This document shows, in pieces, positions 8,548-16,359 of a stretch of 64,000 bases of DNA; the first letter of the stretch is position 1, and each line of letters opens with the position of its first letter. This DNA is from Janthinobacterium tructae. GTDB lineage: Bacteria; Pseudomonadota; Gammaproteobacteria; Burkholderiales; Burkholderiaceae_D. Below the pieces are notes generated by a model. That model had not been told where the DNA came from. It was given only the letters and a program-made list of their open reading frames with translations, and ran no database searches. A program made the translations under genes and the position numbers. The stretch lies in assembly GCF_006517255.1 (NCBI RefSeq), contig NZ_CP041185.1, positions 1,240,001 to 1,304,000 on the forward strand, in the 5' to 3' direction.

Positions 8548-8659
8548 GGCTGTGTCAAACAAAAACGGGATAGACCGGCACGAACGCAATGAAGCTGGTG
8601 CGCCGGAACGAAAGGACCGCGGCGCGTCGGTGTGGGGCTGGGTGGCTGGCGTTGTCATA

Positions 8660-8773
8660 TCGGACTACGCTGCGCCTCGGCGGCCCCGCTAATCCGACCT
8701 ACGCGACCTACGCGACCAACCCGGGCAACTCACCCTGACGTAGGTCGGATTAGCGCACAGCGCGTAATCCGAC
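8660..8773. repeat. Pair of inverted REP-like palindromes
   Basis: GCTAATCCGACCTACG at 8688-8703 and its exact reverse complement at 8739-8754 face each other across 35 bp. The right copy continues as a hairpin (GTCGGATTA at 8744-8752 with TAATCCGAC at 8765-8773). A degenerate left partner begins around 8662. The GTAGGTCGGATTAG...TAATCCGAC form is that of widespread extragenic palindromes. It lies between the nadA promoter region and the end of the ABC-F gene. Confidence 0.7.
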
Positions 8774-8792
8774 ACAACGTTACCCTACATAA

Positions 8793-10391
8793 TTAATCAA
8801 TCCCTTGGCTTCTGAGGTAATCCTCATAGTTGCCGCGGTAATCGACCACTTCATCTTCCTTGATCTCGATGATGCGGTTGGCCAGCGAGGACACGAATTC
8901 GCGGTCATGCGAGACGAAGATCAGGGTGCCCGCGTATTTTTCCAGCGCGATGTTCAACGATTCGATCGATTCCATGTCCATGTGGTTGGTCGGCTCATCG
9001 AGCATCAGCACGTTGTGGCGGCCCAGCATCAGCTTGCCGTACATCATGCGGCCCTTTTCACCACCGGACAGTACCTTGACGGCCTTTTTCACATCGTCGC
9101 CGCCGAACAGCAGGCGGCCCAGGATGGAGCGCACGGCCTGGTCATCGTCGCCCTCTTTCGTCCACTGGCCGATCCAGTCGGTCAGGTTAGTGTCCTTGGC
9201 GAAATCTTCCGTCGGATCTTGCGGCATGTAGCCCACGTTGGCGTTTTCCGCCCACTTCACGCGGCCCTGGTCCGGCTGCAGGCCGGCGATGTCGCCCGCA
9301 ATGCAACGCAGCATGGTGGTCTTGCCGGCGCCGTTGGCGCCGATGATGGCGATGCGCTCGCCCGCTTCGACCATGATGCTGAAATTCTTGAACAGCTGGC
9401 GGTCAAAACCTTTCGAGATGTTCTCGACTTCCACAGCCAGGCGGTGTAATTTCTTTTCGCCGTCGAAACGCACGAACGGATAGGCGCGCGACGATGGCTT
9501 GATGTCGTCGACCTTGATTTTTTCGATCTGCTTGGCACGCGATGTCGCCTGGCGGGCCTTCGATTTGTTGGCGGCGAAGCGGCGCACGAATTCCTGCAGC
9601 TCGGCAACCTTGTCTTTCGCTTTCGCGTTGTTGGCCAGCTGCTGGTTGCGCGCCTGGGTCGAGGCGAACATGTATTCGTCGTAGTTACCCGGGTAAATCT
9701 TCAGGGTGCCGTAGTCCATGTCGGCCACGTGGGTGCAGACCTGGTTCAGGAAGTGGCGATCATGGGAAATGATGATCATGGTGGAGTTGCGCTCGTTGAG
9801 CACGTCTTCCAGCCAGCGAATCGTGTTGATATCCAGGTTATTCGTCGGTTCGTCGAGCAGCAGGATGTCCGGATTCGAGAACAGCGCCTGCGCCAGCAGC
9901 ACGCGCAGCTTCCAGCCTGGCGAGACATTGCTCATCGGGCCTTGATGCAACTCGATGGCGACACCGGCGCCCAGCAGCAGTTCGCCCGCGCGCGATTCGG
10001 CCGTGTAGCCGTCGTATTCGGACACTTTGCCTTCCAGATCGGCCGCCTGCATGTAGTCGTCGTCGGTCGCTTCCGGGTTCGCGTAGATCGCGTCGCGTTG
10101 CTGGATGGCGGCCCACATTTCCGTGTGGCCCATCATGACCACGTCGAGCACGCGCATGTCTTCAAACGCGAACTGATCCTGGCGCAGCTTGCCCAGGCGC
10201 TCGTTGGTATCGAGCATGACATTGCCGCCCGATGGGTCCAGGTCGCCGCCCAGGATCTTCATGAACGTCGACTTGCCGCAGCCGTTGGCGCCGATCAAGC
10301 CATAGCGGTTGCCGTCGCCGAACTTGACGGAGATATTCTCAAACAATGGCTTGGCGCCAAACTGCATCGTAATATTTGCGGTTGATAGCAT
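8793..10391 (-). CDS. ybiT: ABC-F family ATPase, YbiT-like
   Basis: This 532-residue cytoplasmic ABC-F protein has two ATPase cassettes and no membrane segments. ABC-F proteins bind the ribosomal E site and modulate translation. The first Walker A (GANGCGKST, 34-42) and the second (GANGAGKTT, about 354) are intact. Two LLDEPTN/MLDEPTN Walker B regions and a LSGGEKGR signature are also seen. The N-terminus ([20 protein letters not shown]) and C-terminus ([11 protein letters not shown]) match E. coli YbiT closely in length and sequence. The inter-cassette linker is Lys/Arg-rich. Confidence 0.92.
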   Translation of the reverse strand: MLSTANITMQFGAKPLFENISVKFGDGNRYGLIGANGCGKSTFMKILGGDLDPSGGNVMLDTNERLGKLRQDQFAFEDMRVLDVVMMGHTEMWAAIQQRDAIYANPEATDDDYMQAADLEGKVSEYDGYTAESRAGELLLGAGVAIELHQGPMSNVSPGWKLRVLLAQALFSNPDILLLDEPTNNLDINTIRWLEDVLNERNSTMIIISHDRHFLNQVCTHVADMDYGTLKIYPGNYDEYMFASTQARNQQLANNAKAKDKVAELQEFVRRFAANKSKARQATSRAKQIEKIKVDDIKPSSRAYPFVRFDGEKKLHRLAVEVENISKGFDRQLFKNFSIMVEAGERIAIIGANGAGKTTMLRCIAGDIAGLQPDQGRVKWAENANVGYMPQDPTEDFAKDTNLTDWIGQWTKEGDDDQAVRSILGRLLFGGDDVKKAVKVLSGGEKGRMMYGKLMLGRHNVLMLDEPTNHMDMESIESLNIALEKYAGTLIFVSHDREFVSSLANRIIEIKEDEVVDYRGNYEDYLRSQGID

Positions 10392-10615
10392 GTGATATTG
10401 GGTCTTTATTCAGTTAAAACAGCTAGTTAAGTACTTTTCTCCCATTATACAGCACCCACCCTCTTCCACTCTATAGTAGCCCGGCGAGAGCACTCTGAGC
10501 AAATGTGGAGAAATACAGGCAGCAGATGATGGCAAGAAAATACCATTGCCGCAGTTCCATTTAGCAGATACCCTGCGCGGTATCCGTTTCCCACTCATCA
10601 CCTCGCAGGCATCAC
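10392..10615. other. Intergenic spacer between divergent ybiT and DUF2939 genes
   Basis: About 220 bp of lower-GC sequence holds the promoters of both neighbours. I see no strong box pair, repeat or RNA structure in it. Confidence 0.5.
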
Positions 10616-11158
10616 TTGAAAAAAATCACCATCGCCGCCGCCGTGGCCGTCATTGCCGTCGCCGCCACCGCCTACGCTTCGCCGTACTACGCCTTGCACC
10701 AGATCAAGACCGCCCTGGCCGAACGCAATGCCGAAGCCCTGGCCGGGCACGTGGACTTCCCCGCCCTGCGCGCCAGCGTCAAGGCGCAGCTGGAGGCCAG
10801 CATGGCGCGCAGCATCGAGGCGACAGCCGGCAGCGGCAACCCGCTGGCCGCCCTGGGCCAGTCGATCGCCAGCGCCATGCTGGGCAAGATGGTCGACACC
10901 ATGGTCTCGCCCGCCGGCGTCGTCGCGCTGGTCAACAAAAGCGCCGTCAGCCCGCAAGCAAGCGACACGGCAGATGCGCCGGCCGATGGCGCACGGAAGA
11001 AGGCCGACTATTCGGCAGGCTATGCCGGCGTAAACACCTTCGTCGTGCGCGCCAAGGATGGCAATGCGCAGGAAGGTGCACTGGTCCTGCAGCGCCATGG
11101 CGTGTGGGGCTGGAAACTGAGTTCGATCGAGATTGCGTCGGCGATGGCCGGCCGCTAG
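10616..11158 (+). CDS. DUF2939 family exported protein
   Basis: This 180-residue protein has an N-terminal hydrophobic signal or anchor (about 1-22) and the DUF2939 pattern SPYYALHQIKTALAERNAEALAGHVDFPALRASVKAQL. The C-terminus holds a conserved GVWGWKLSSIEI strand. The family function is unknown. The start is a TTG preceded by AGG at 10607-10609; the codons after it read KKITIAAAVAVIA, a typical export signal, and no ATG fits. It is probably periplasmic or inner-membrane anchored. Confidence 0.7.
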   Translation: MKKITIAAAVAVIAVAATAYASPYYALHQIKTALAERNAEALAGHVDFPALRASVKAQLEASMARSIEATAGSGNPLAALGQSIASAMLGKMVDTMVSPAGVVALVNKSAVSPQASDTADAPADGARKKADYSAGYAGVNTFVVRAKDGNAQEGALVLQRHGVWGWKLSSIEIASAMAGR

Positions 11159-11208
11159 CAGCGCGGCAGTGGCAGCCTGCGGGGGCTACCCTGCCCGCCC
11201 CCCCCCGA

Positions 11209-12543
11209 TCAGAAGGTCATCGGCAACCTGACCGAGATGGAAACATCGGGCGTATCGCGCGTCAGACCGGCGCCCACCGACACATTCAAGCTCCGGTCCT
11301 TGCCAAGGCGATACGAAAACCCCATCAGCAGGGTACCCAGCTGCGTACGCACGGAACCGGGCACGGTCATGCCATTTTGACGCGTGCGTCCAACGCTGCT
11401 GTGATCGTAGCCCAGACTGAGCGAGGCCTTTTCATTCAGCGCCAGACCGATGCCGAAATTCACGCCGAAAATCTTCCCTGGCTCGATGGTGCCGAGCGGT
11501 TCGCGCACGCCATTGAGCACCAACCGGCTCACATCAGTGCGCTTGAAGCCGTGCAGGTAGCTGATGCTGCCAAAGAATACGGCTGGATCGGAGGGAAACA
11601 GCCAGGTCAGGCTGGGCTGCAGTGAATAGAAACCGGAGCCGGTGGGCAAGTCCAACGGCAAGCCCGTCCCGGTCGCGTTCTCGCCCACGCAGCGCTGCGT
11701 ACAGTCCGTGATGACCTCGAACGGATCGCGTCCTGTGCGCGACTTGAAGCGCAGGCCGGCCACGTAGTATGGCTTGTCGGCGCCGCCATTGTTCAGTTGG
11801 TAGCGGGCGGCCACCTCGACATCGCCCAAGGCGCGGCCACTGGTGTCGAACACCCGCTCCGAGGCCGTGCCGGTAAACAGTTCGCGACTGACGGTGGCAT
11901 CGGAGCGATAGACATATGGCACCCTGGCTTCGACTTCAAGACGGTTGCTCAAGCCGGTGCGCACGGTCAGTGCGCCGGTCAGGGTATTGCGCTTGACTTC
12001 GCGCACATCGATCAAGCCGATCAGCAAGGCGGGAATAATGGTGTAGCCGACCAGGGCGACCCGATTGCTGGACGAGTAACCGAATTGCATCGACGGTTCC
12101 AGCACGTAGCGTCCCTTGGGCGTCAGCACGCCGGGCTGTTCGAACAGGGGAGCCACTTCGGGCGGCCGGACAGGCGGGCTTGGCGCCTGCCCCACCGGCT
12201 GGGGCGTCGGCGGTGGCGCCTGTGGCGCGGAGCCGGCGTCCTGGATGTCCGCCAGCGACAAGTACGCCGCCCGCAAACCCGTGCCCCGCTGCCGGGCCAG
12301 GCGGTTATTGTCGACAGGTTCATTGCCCTGCAGCACATCGATGCGGCGCTGCTGTTCATGCATCGATGCGCGCAGCGCCTCCAGCAGGTGCCGCTGTTCG
12401 GCCAATTGCGCTTTCAGGCTTTCCAGCTGCGCCGCCAGATCGTCCTGGCTGGCGCCCGGCGCTTGCTGGGCCTGAACGGCTGCACACAGCAGGATAGCCG
12501 ACACACCTGCCGTACCAAATCGCAATAAGTAAAGATGCCGCAT
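11209..12543 (-). CDS. FapF-like outer-membrane beta-barrel with N-terminal coiled coil
   Basis: This 444-residue protein has a signal peptide (about 1-26, AVQA-QQ), a heptad-rich coiled coil (about 35-75), a Pro-rich linker (about 100-130) and a long beta-barrel of alternating strands ending in a terminal Phe. That is the architecture of FapF, the trimeric outer-membrane pore that exports Pseudomonas functional amyloid. GGAGAG sits directly before the ATG at 12543. It is the last gene of a five-gene operon with a C39-like peptidase and three exported proteins. A pair of Cys (about 279 and 283) lies in one loop. A generic outer-membrane transporter is the alternative. Confidence 0.65.
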   Translation of the reverse strand: MRHLYLLRFGTAGVSAILLCAAVQAQQAPGASQDDLAAQLESLKAQLAEQRHLLEALRASMHEQQRRIDVLQGNEPVDNNRLARQRGTGLRAAYLSLADIQDAGSAPQAPPPTPQPVGQAPSPPVRPPEVAPLFEQPGVLTPKGRYVLEPSMQFGYSSSNRVALVGYTIIPALLIGLIDVREVKRNTLTGALTVRTGLSNRLEVEARVPYVYRSDATVSRELFTGTASERVFDTSGRALGDVEVAARYQLNNGGADKPYYVAGLRFKSRTGRDPFEVITDCTQRCVGENATGTGLPLDLPTGSGFYSLQPSLTWLFPSDPAVFFGSISYLHGFKRTDVSRLVLNGVREPLGTIEPGKIFGVNFGIGLALNEKASLSLGYDHSSVGRTRQNGMTVPGSVRTQLGTLLMGFSYRLGKDRSLNVSVGAGLTRDTPDVSISVRLPMTF

Positions 12544-12659
12544 AGTCTCTCCCGATGACAAGCCCTGCCTATCAGTAGCCGGCCCTGGCAGCCCAACCGC
12601 AATGACCCGGTGCTACTGCACGATGCCGCCAGGGGAATCCGGGCGGCTTGCTGAAAACC

Positions 12660-13163
12660 CTATCTGGGACCTGCAACACTGCCCAGTGCATTTTGCAAGG
12701 TGTCCTGGAAGTTCGCCAGCTTCAGCAATTGCAGACTGTTCACGCTGCTATTGATGATCGTCTGGGTACGCAAGACCTGGTCATTCAAGCTGTTCTGGAT
12801 CACGGTGCCGGCCATCGTTTGCGCCATCGGGCCTGGCGAAAACACGTTGCCGGCGCCGTTCTGCAGGACAGTCATCGAGGCGACTGCCGTACGCGCCAGA
12901 TTCGCTTCCTCGACGCTCAGGTGCGCCAAGTCGGCAATCGTGAACGCCACGCTCGATACCACGCTGCCATTGACGCTGACCAGGCGCTCTATCCCCAACG
13001 ACAGGCTCAAGCCACCTGGCATGTCGAAACCGCCCCGTGCCTGCTCCAGCGTTTCCTCGCTGACCGGCGTCCAGCCCGCTGTTGGCGGCTCGGCGCCGGC
13101 ATTCTGCGCGGCAGCAAGCAGGCACGCCAGGCTGGCAGCGGCAAACCGCTCTTTCTTGTGCAT
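12660..13163 (-). CDS. Small exported protein of Fap-like operon (FapE-like position)
   Basis: This 167-residue protein has a signal peptide (about 1-24, NAGA-EP). A short LEQARGG segment (39-45) resembles a double-glycine processing site. The Asn/Gln/Ser-rich C-terminal half includes VIQNSLNDQVLRTQTIINSS. The VIQNS motif is shared with the other two exported proteins of the operon. A strong GGAGG precedes the ATG at 13163, which was preferred to the upstream ATG at 13193. Position between the peptidase and the barrel matches fapE. It is probably a secreted minor component; no enzymatic motif is visible. Confidence 0.65.
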   Translation of the reverse strand: MHKKERFAAASLACLLAAAQNAGAEPPTAGWTPVSEETLEQARGGFDMPGGLSLSLGIERLVSVNGSVVSSVAFTIADLAHLSVEEANLARTAVASMTVLQNGAGNVFSPGPMAQTMAGTVIQNSLNDQVLRTQTIINSSVNSLQLLKLANFQDTLQNALGSVAGPR

Positions 13164-13192
13164 ATATCCTCCAGCGTGGCGTTTGCCCGCCA

Positions 13193-13930
13193 TTAAAAAT
13201 TCCCGCCGTCATTCTTCGGCATGGTGAGCTGATCGAGCCCGCTGCGGCTGATCGCCAGTCCCAGTGGCGCTTGCGGCGCCGCGCGCCAGTCATCGGCATC
13301 ATTGAAGCGGGCCGCCTGCATTGCCCCCTCGGTCGCCACCGGGCCAGGTGCGGACGGCGTCACGCGTCCATGGATCACGAACAGCAAACGGCCCTGCCAG
13401 ATCGCCTCGAAACTGGCGCGCGGCATGGCCCGCGTGCCGCCGGCCGGATCGCCGATCAGCACGCGGCTCTGGCCCAGCCCCTTGACCACGACAAAATGCC
13501 GGTAGCCTTGCTCGGCCACCAGCACGATGGCGGGAAAGCCCGCCTCTGCCAACTTATCCAGCGGCAACTGAAACCCGTCGGCCAAAAAGCCACGACTGGC
13601 AAGAAAACGCTTGATATCAAGCAAGGAAAATCCCTCTTTGCGTATCTTTTGCTGATCACCTTGCTGGTACATTTGCTCAAAAACAAACTCTTCCGTCACT
13701 GGATCGGCATAATGATGGGTCAGCAAGGTGGCCACCGCGGCGGAACCGCAACTGAAGTCGTATTGCTGGTGCAAGGTGCGCTGGAAACGCGCTTCGCGCA
13801 TGCTCACCAGCGGCACCTCGAAGCGCGTGCCAAAGGCACCGATATCGGCCGCGCTGGCGCCTGGGGATGCCACGCCGCCCAGCAAGGGCAGGCATAGCAT
13901 GAGCAACGAGCATGTGCTGGGCGTGGCCAT
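13193..13930 (-). CDS. C39-like cysteine peptidase of Fap-like operon (FapD-like)
   Basis: This 245-residue exported protein has a signal peptide (about 1-28, ASA-AD) and a bacteriocin-processing-type C39 peptidase fold. Catalytic Cys61 lies in DFSCGSAAVATLL, His145 in GYRHFVVVKG and Asp161 in LIGDPAGG, so the triad is complete. It stands alone, without the ABC transporter parts normally fused to C39 domains, as in FapD of Pseudomonas. It starts two bases after the preceding stop codon. The likely role is periplasmic processing or gating of the operon's exported substrates, possibly at double-glycine sites. Confidence 0.8.
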   Translation of the reverse strand: MATPSTCSLLMLCLPLLGGVASPGASAADIGAFGTRFEVPLVSMREARFQRTLHQQYDFSCGSAAVATLLTHHYADPVTEEFVFEQMYQQGDQQKIRKEGFSLLDIKRFLASRGFLADGFQLPLDKLAEAGFPAIVLVAEQGYRHFVVVKGLGQSRVLIGDPAGGTRAMPRASFEAIWQGRLLFVIHGRVTPSAPGPVATEGAMQAARFNDADDWRAAPQAPLGLAISRSGLDQLTMPKNDGGNF

Positions 13931-13932
13931 GC

Positions 13933-14364
13933 CTAGCGCAACTGCAAATTGATGATGGTGGCGTTCTGGATCAGCACATTGGCGCCCGAATTCTGAATGA
14001 CGATCGGGATGCCGGAAGCGTTGGCAAATGCGGCGCCATCGATCGTGTTGGCGCCCGTACTGACGTAGCTGGCCGAGTTGCCAGTGACAAAGCCACTCAG
14101 CCGCGCTTCATTGCTAACCGTCTCGGTGCCGCCACGCGCCTGGTCCAGGGCGGATGCGCCAGCGGCCCGGCCAAGCCCCCCCGCAAAAATCCCATCGACC
14201 GTCAACGGCATCAGCGCGGTCAGCGCCGTGGTCGGAGCAGCAATCGGCAGACTCAACTCTGGCCCGGCAAGCAAGGGCAGCGCCCTTGCTTCCTGTCCAG
14301 CCATGGCACCTGTGGAAAGACAGGCCAGGCTGGCACAGCATATCGAATGAAAAAAAAGGCGCAT
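13933..14364 (-). CDS. Small exported protein of Fap-like operon (FapA/B-like position)
   Basis: This 143-residue protein has a signal peptide (about 1-22, GAMA-GQ), a hydrophobic Ala/Pro-rich middle and a LDQARGG segment (73-79) like that in the other small protein. The C-terminal beta-rich tail (119-143) reads IVIQNSGANVLIQNA then IINLQL. The tail motif recurs in the glycine-rich first gene. AAGGGG precedes the ATG at 14364; ATGs at 14370 and 14382 are alternatives. It could be a fibre nucleator or minor subunit, by analogy with FapB. No homologue was recognised with certainty. Confidence 0.6.
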   Translation of the reverse strand: MRLFFHSICCASLACLSTGAMAGQEARALPLLAGPELSLPIAAPTTALTALMPLTVDGIFAGGLGRAAGASALDQARGGTETVSNEARLSGFVTGNSASYVSTGANTIDGAAFANASGIPIVIQNSGANVLIQNATIINLQLR

Positions 14365-14392
14365 GCTCATCCCCTTGTTCATGACTTGCGAT

Positions 14393-14452
14393 GCTCCGCC
14401 GCGGCATTGCCACGGCGGAGCCTGACACTAGACTGACAAGCAGCCTAGTGTC
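14393..14452 (-). promoter_or_regulatory. Two stacked hairpins after glycine-rich gene
   Basis: GACACTAG (14424-14431) pairs with CTAGTGTC (14445-14452), which includes the stop codon of the glycine-rich gene. GCTCCGCCG (14393-14401) pairs with CGGCGGAGC (14413-14421). With no T tract these are more likely mRNA-stabilising or partial-termination structures. They would raise the first gene's yield over the rest of the operon. Confidence 0.6.
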
Positions 14453-15992
14453 CCACTGCCAGATTGGCCTGCACCGTCACACTTTGCTGTATCAGCGAAG
14501 AGATGCCGCTGTTCTGGCTGATGACCAGCAAGCCTGCCGCCGACTGCGCGGTACCGCTCATGGTGTTGGACATATCGAACGCACCGGCATTGACGGCCAC
14601 CGCACCGCCGGCACCACCCGAGCCGCCCGCGCCGGAACCGCCGGTTGCCGCGCCGCCCGTGTTGGTGCCACCGCTACCGGCGGCGCCACCACTATTGCTG
14701 CCACCGCCAGCACCGCCAGCACCGCCAGCGCCAGCAATGGCGCTGCCGTTTGATGGCGAGCCATTGCTGGCGCTGCCATTGCTCGAACTGCCGCCAGCCG
14801 CACCGGCGCCACCCGTGTTTTGCGCCATCCCGCTGCTGCCGCCATTGCCGCCCGCAGCACCAGCGGCACCATTGCCGCCCGTGCTGGTGCCGCCCGCGCC
14901 GGCGCCACCGGCACCACCGGTACCACCAGTTGCAGCGGCCCCGGCGCCGCCCGTGCTCGTCAACGCGGCGCCAGCACCACCGGCACCGGAGCTACCGGCA
15001 CCGCCTGCGGCCCCCGCGCCACCGGTATTGGTGCCACCGGCACCGCCGGCACCGCCCGTCGCCGCACCACCGTTGGCTGTGGCGGCACCACTACCGAAGT
15101 TCTTGGCCAGGCTACCGGTACTGCCGCTACCGCCGGAGCCGCCAGCGGCACTGTGGGTGTTGCCGCCATCGCCGCCTGGACCGCCGAAGGCTTTGCCGCT
15201 ATCGCCACCGTTACCGCCTGTCGTGCGACCAGTATCGCCGCCGGAGCCGCCCTTGGCCGCACCAGCCAGGCCGCCCTTGCCACCGTTGCCGCCATAGACA
15301 TCGCCGCCGGCAGCACCACGACCACCTGCACCACCCTTGCCGCCAGCGCCAGCGTCCCCGCTGCTGGCGTTCTTGGCCAGTCCGCCCGCGCCACCGGCCC
15401 CGGCAGTGCTATCCCCCACCATCGCCGCGCCATTGATGGCACTGCCATTCCTGGCGCTGCCCCCTTTCGCACCCGATGCGCCGTCGCCACCGATGGCCGC
15501 GCCGCCCGAGCCGCCCTTGCCATAGGCATCGCCCCCCTGTGCGCTGCCGCCTATGCCCCCCTTGCCAGTGCCACCGTTGGTATTGCCATTATTGGTGGCG
15601 ACATTGCCGATATCACTGACCTTGTTGCCCGACACCGCGCCACTCAGGGTGCTCGCTGCCGTCGCCGTCGATGTATTGAAGGCATTTGCCACGTTACTGG
15701 TGCTGGTACCGCCATTATTTGCCGCAGATGCGCCCAGCGCCGTGGCTTTCGCGTTGCCGCTGCTATTGTTTTGCCCCGTGCTCTTGTCGTTATTCTGGTC
15801 CGAGTTATTGTCTTGCGAGGCGCTGGAATGCGCGCTCGCCCCGGGTCCGGAACCAGACTGTGTCGTGGTGTTGCTCGCCGTCTGGGTATTGTTGCCATTG
15901 ACATCGTCGACCTTGGTCGAGCCACTGTTCTGGGCATGAGCGCTGAATCCGAAGGCCAGCGCGATCGCTGCCACGATGAGAGTTTTTTTCAT
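14445..15992 (-). CDS. Very glycine-rich exported protein, probable fibre subunit of Fap-like system
   Basis: This 515-residue protein has a signal peptide (1-20, AHA-QN) and an Asn/Ser/Thr-rich segment (about 21-130). A long run of Gly-Gly-X repeats (about 130-455) carries GGAGGAGG, GGNG and GGSG blocks and looks like PE_PGRS proteins. The C-terminal tail includes LLVISQNSGISSLIQQSV. AGAGGA lies eight bases before the ATG. It is the first and best-translated gene of the operon, behind a sigma-54 promoter. Pseudomonas FapC is Gln/Asn-rich instead, so this would be a compositionally different substrate. A surface adhesin is the alternative. Confidence 0.7.
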   Translation of the reverse strand: MKKTLIVAAIALAFGFSAHAQNSGSTKVDDVNGNNTQTASNTTTQSGSGPGASAHSSASQDNNSDQNNDKSTGQNNSSGNAKATALGASAANNGGTSTSNVANAFNTSTATAASTLSGAVSGNKVSDIGNVATNNGNTNGGTGKGGIGGSAQGGDAYGKGGSGGAAIGGDGASGAKGGSARNGSAINGAAMVGDSTAGAGGAGGLAKNASSGDAGAGGKGGAGGRGAAGGDVYGGNGGKGGLAGAAKGGSGGDTGRTTGGNGGDSGKAFGGPGGDGGNTHSAAGGSGGSGSTGSLAKNFGSGAATANGGAATGGAGGAGGTNTGGAGAAGGAGSSGAGGAGAALTSTGGAGAAATGGTGGAGGAGAGGTSTGGNGAAGAAGGNGGSSGMAQNTGGAGAAGGSSSNGSASNGSPSNGSAIAGAGGAGGAGGGSNSGGAAGSGGTNTGGAATGGSGAGGSGGAGGAVAVNAGAFDMSNTMSGTAQSAAGLLVISQNSGISSLIQQSVTVQANLAVGH

Positions 15993-16061
15993 TGCAGTTT
16001 CCTCTTTAAAAGTTAATCAGGATGCTGGCACCAGACAAAAGCGTCGGGTCCACAGCTACAC

Positions 16062-16077
16062 TGCAAATTTAGTGCCA
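16062..16077 (-). promoter_or_regulatory. Sigma-54 promoter of the Fap-like operon
   Basis: On the minus strand the sequence reads TGGCAC-N5-TTGCA, an essentially perfect -24/-12 element. Transcription would start near 16050, giving a leader of about 58 nt before the glycine-rich gene. The gene immediately upstream encodes a GAFTGA-containing sigma-54 activator. Confidence 0.85.
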
Positions 16078-16180
16078 GCAATAAAAAATTTGGCCAAGTC
16101 ATTGAATTACAAAGCCTTATTCGATGCTCTTCGGCTTGCATGGCATTCCCCTCGGAAACTTGGCAAACAAAACACGGAAA

Positions 16181-16311
16181 ACTGTCACAGTCGTGCGCCA
16201 CCGGCTTTTCCGTCACGGCTTGCCAAAATAGAGATATCTGCGCAAAATCAAGCACTTGCAAGATGCCATGCCGCTCCCGCGCCTGTCTCAATGCTGTTAC
16301 ACCGTTACAGC
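16181..16311. promoter_or_regulatory. Candidate activator binding sites upstream of the sigma-54 promoter
   Basis: Two dyads share the half-site CTGTYAC. One is ACTGTCACAGT at 16181-16191, and the other is GCTGTTACACCGTTACAGC at 16293-16311 (14 of 19 positions symmetric). They lie about 105 and 220 bases upstream of the -24 box, a normal distance for enhancer-binding proteins. The rest of 16078-16359 is non-coding. Their role is inferred from symmetry and place. Confidence 0.5.
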
Positions 16312-16359
16312 TGCGACTATCCGCACGCAGGGCAAAGGACTTCCTCTTGGGCGCCAGGT

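Noticed and set aside
11198..11206. C9 homopolymer as a phase-variation tract
   Set aside because: It lies after the stop codons of both flanking genes, so length changes would not alter a protein.
14560..15560. CRISPR or DNA satellite array in the Gly-rich gene
   Set aside because: Repeats follow codons, vary in length and lie in one open frame, so they are protein repeats.
14645..16016. Long plus-strand frames opposite the Gly-rich gene (Arg/Ala/Pro-rich)
   Set aside because: They are repetitive antisense translations of the Gly-Gly-X repeats, with no signal, start context or domain.
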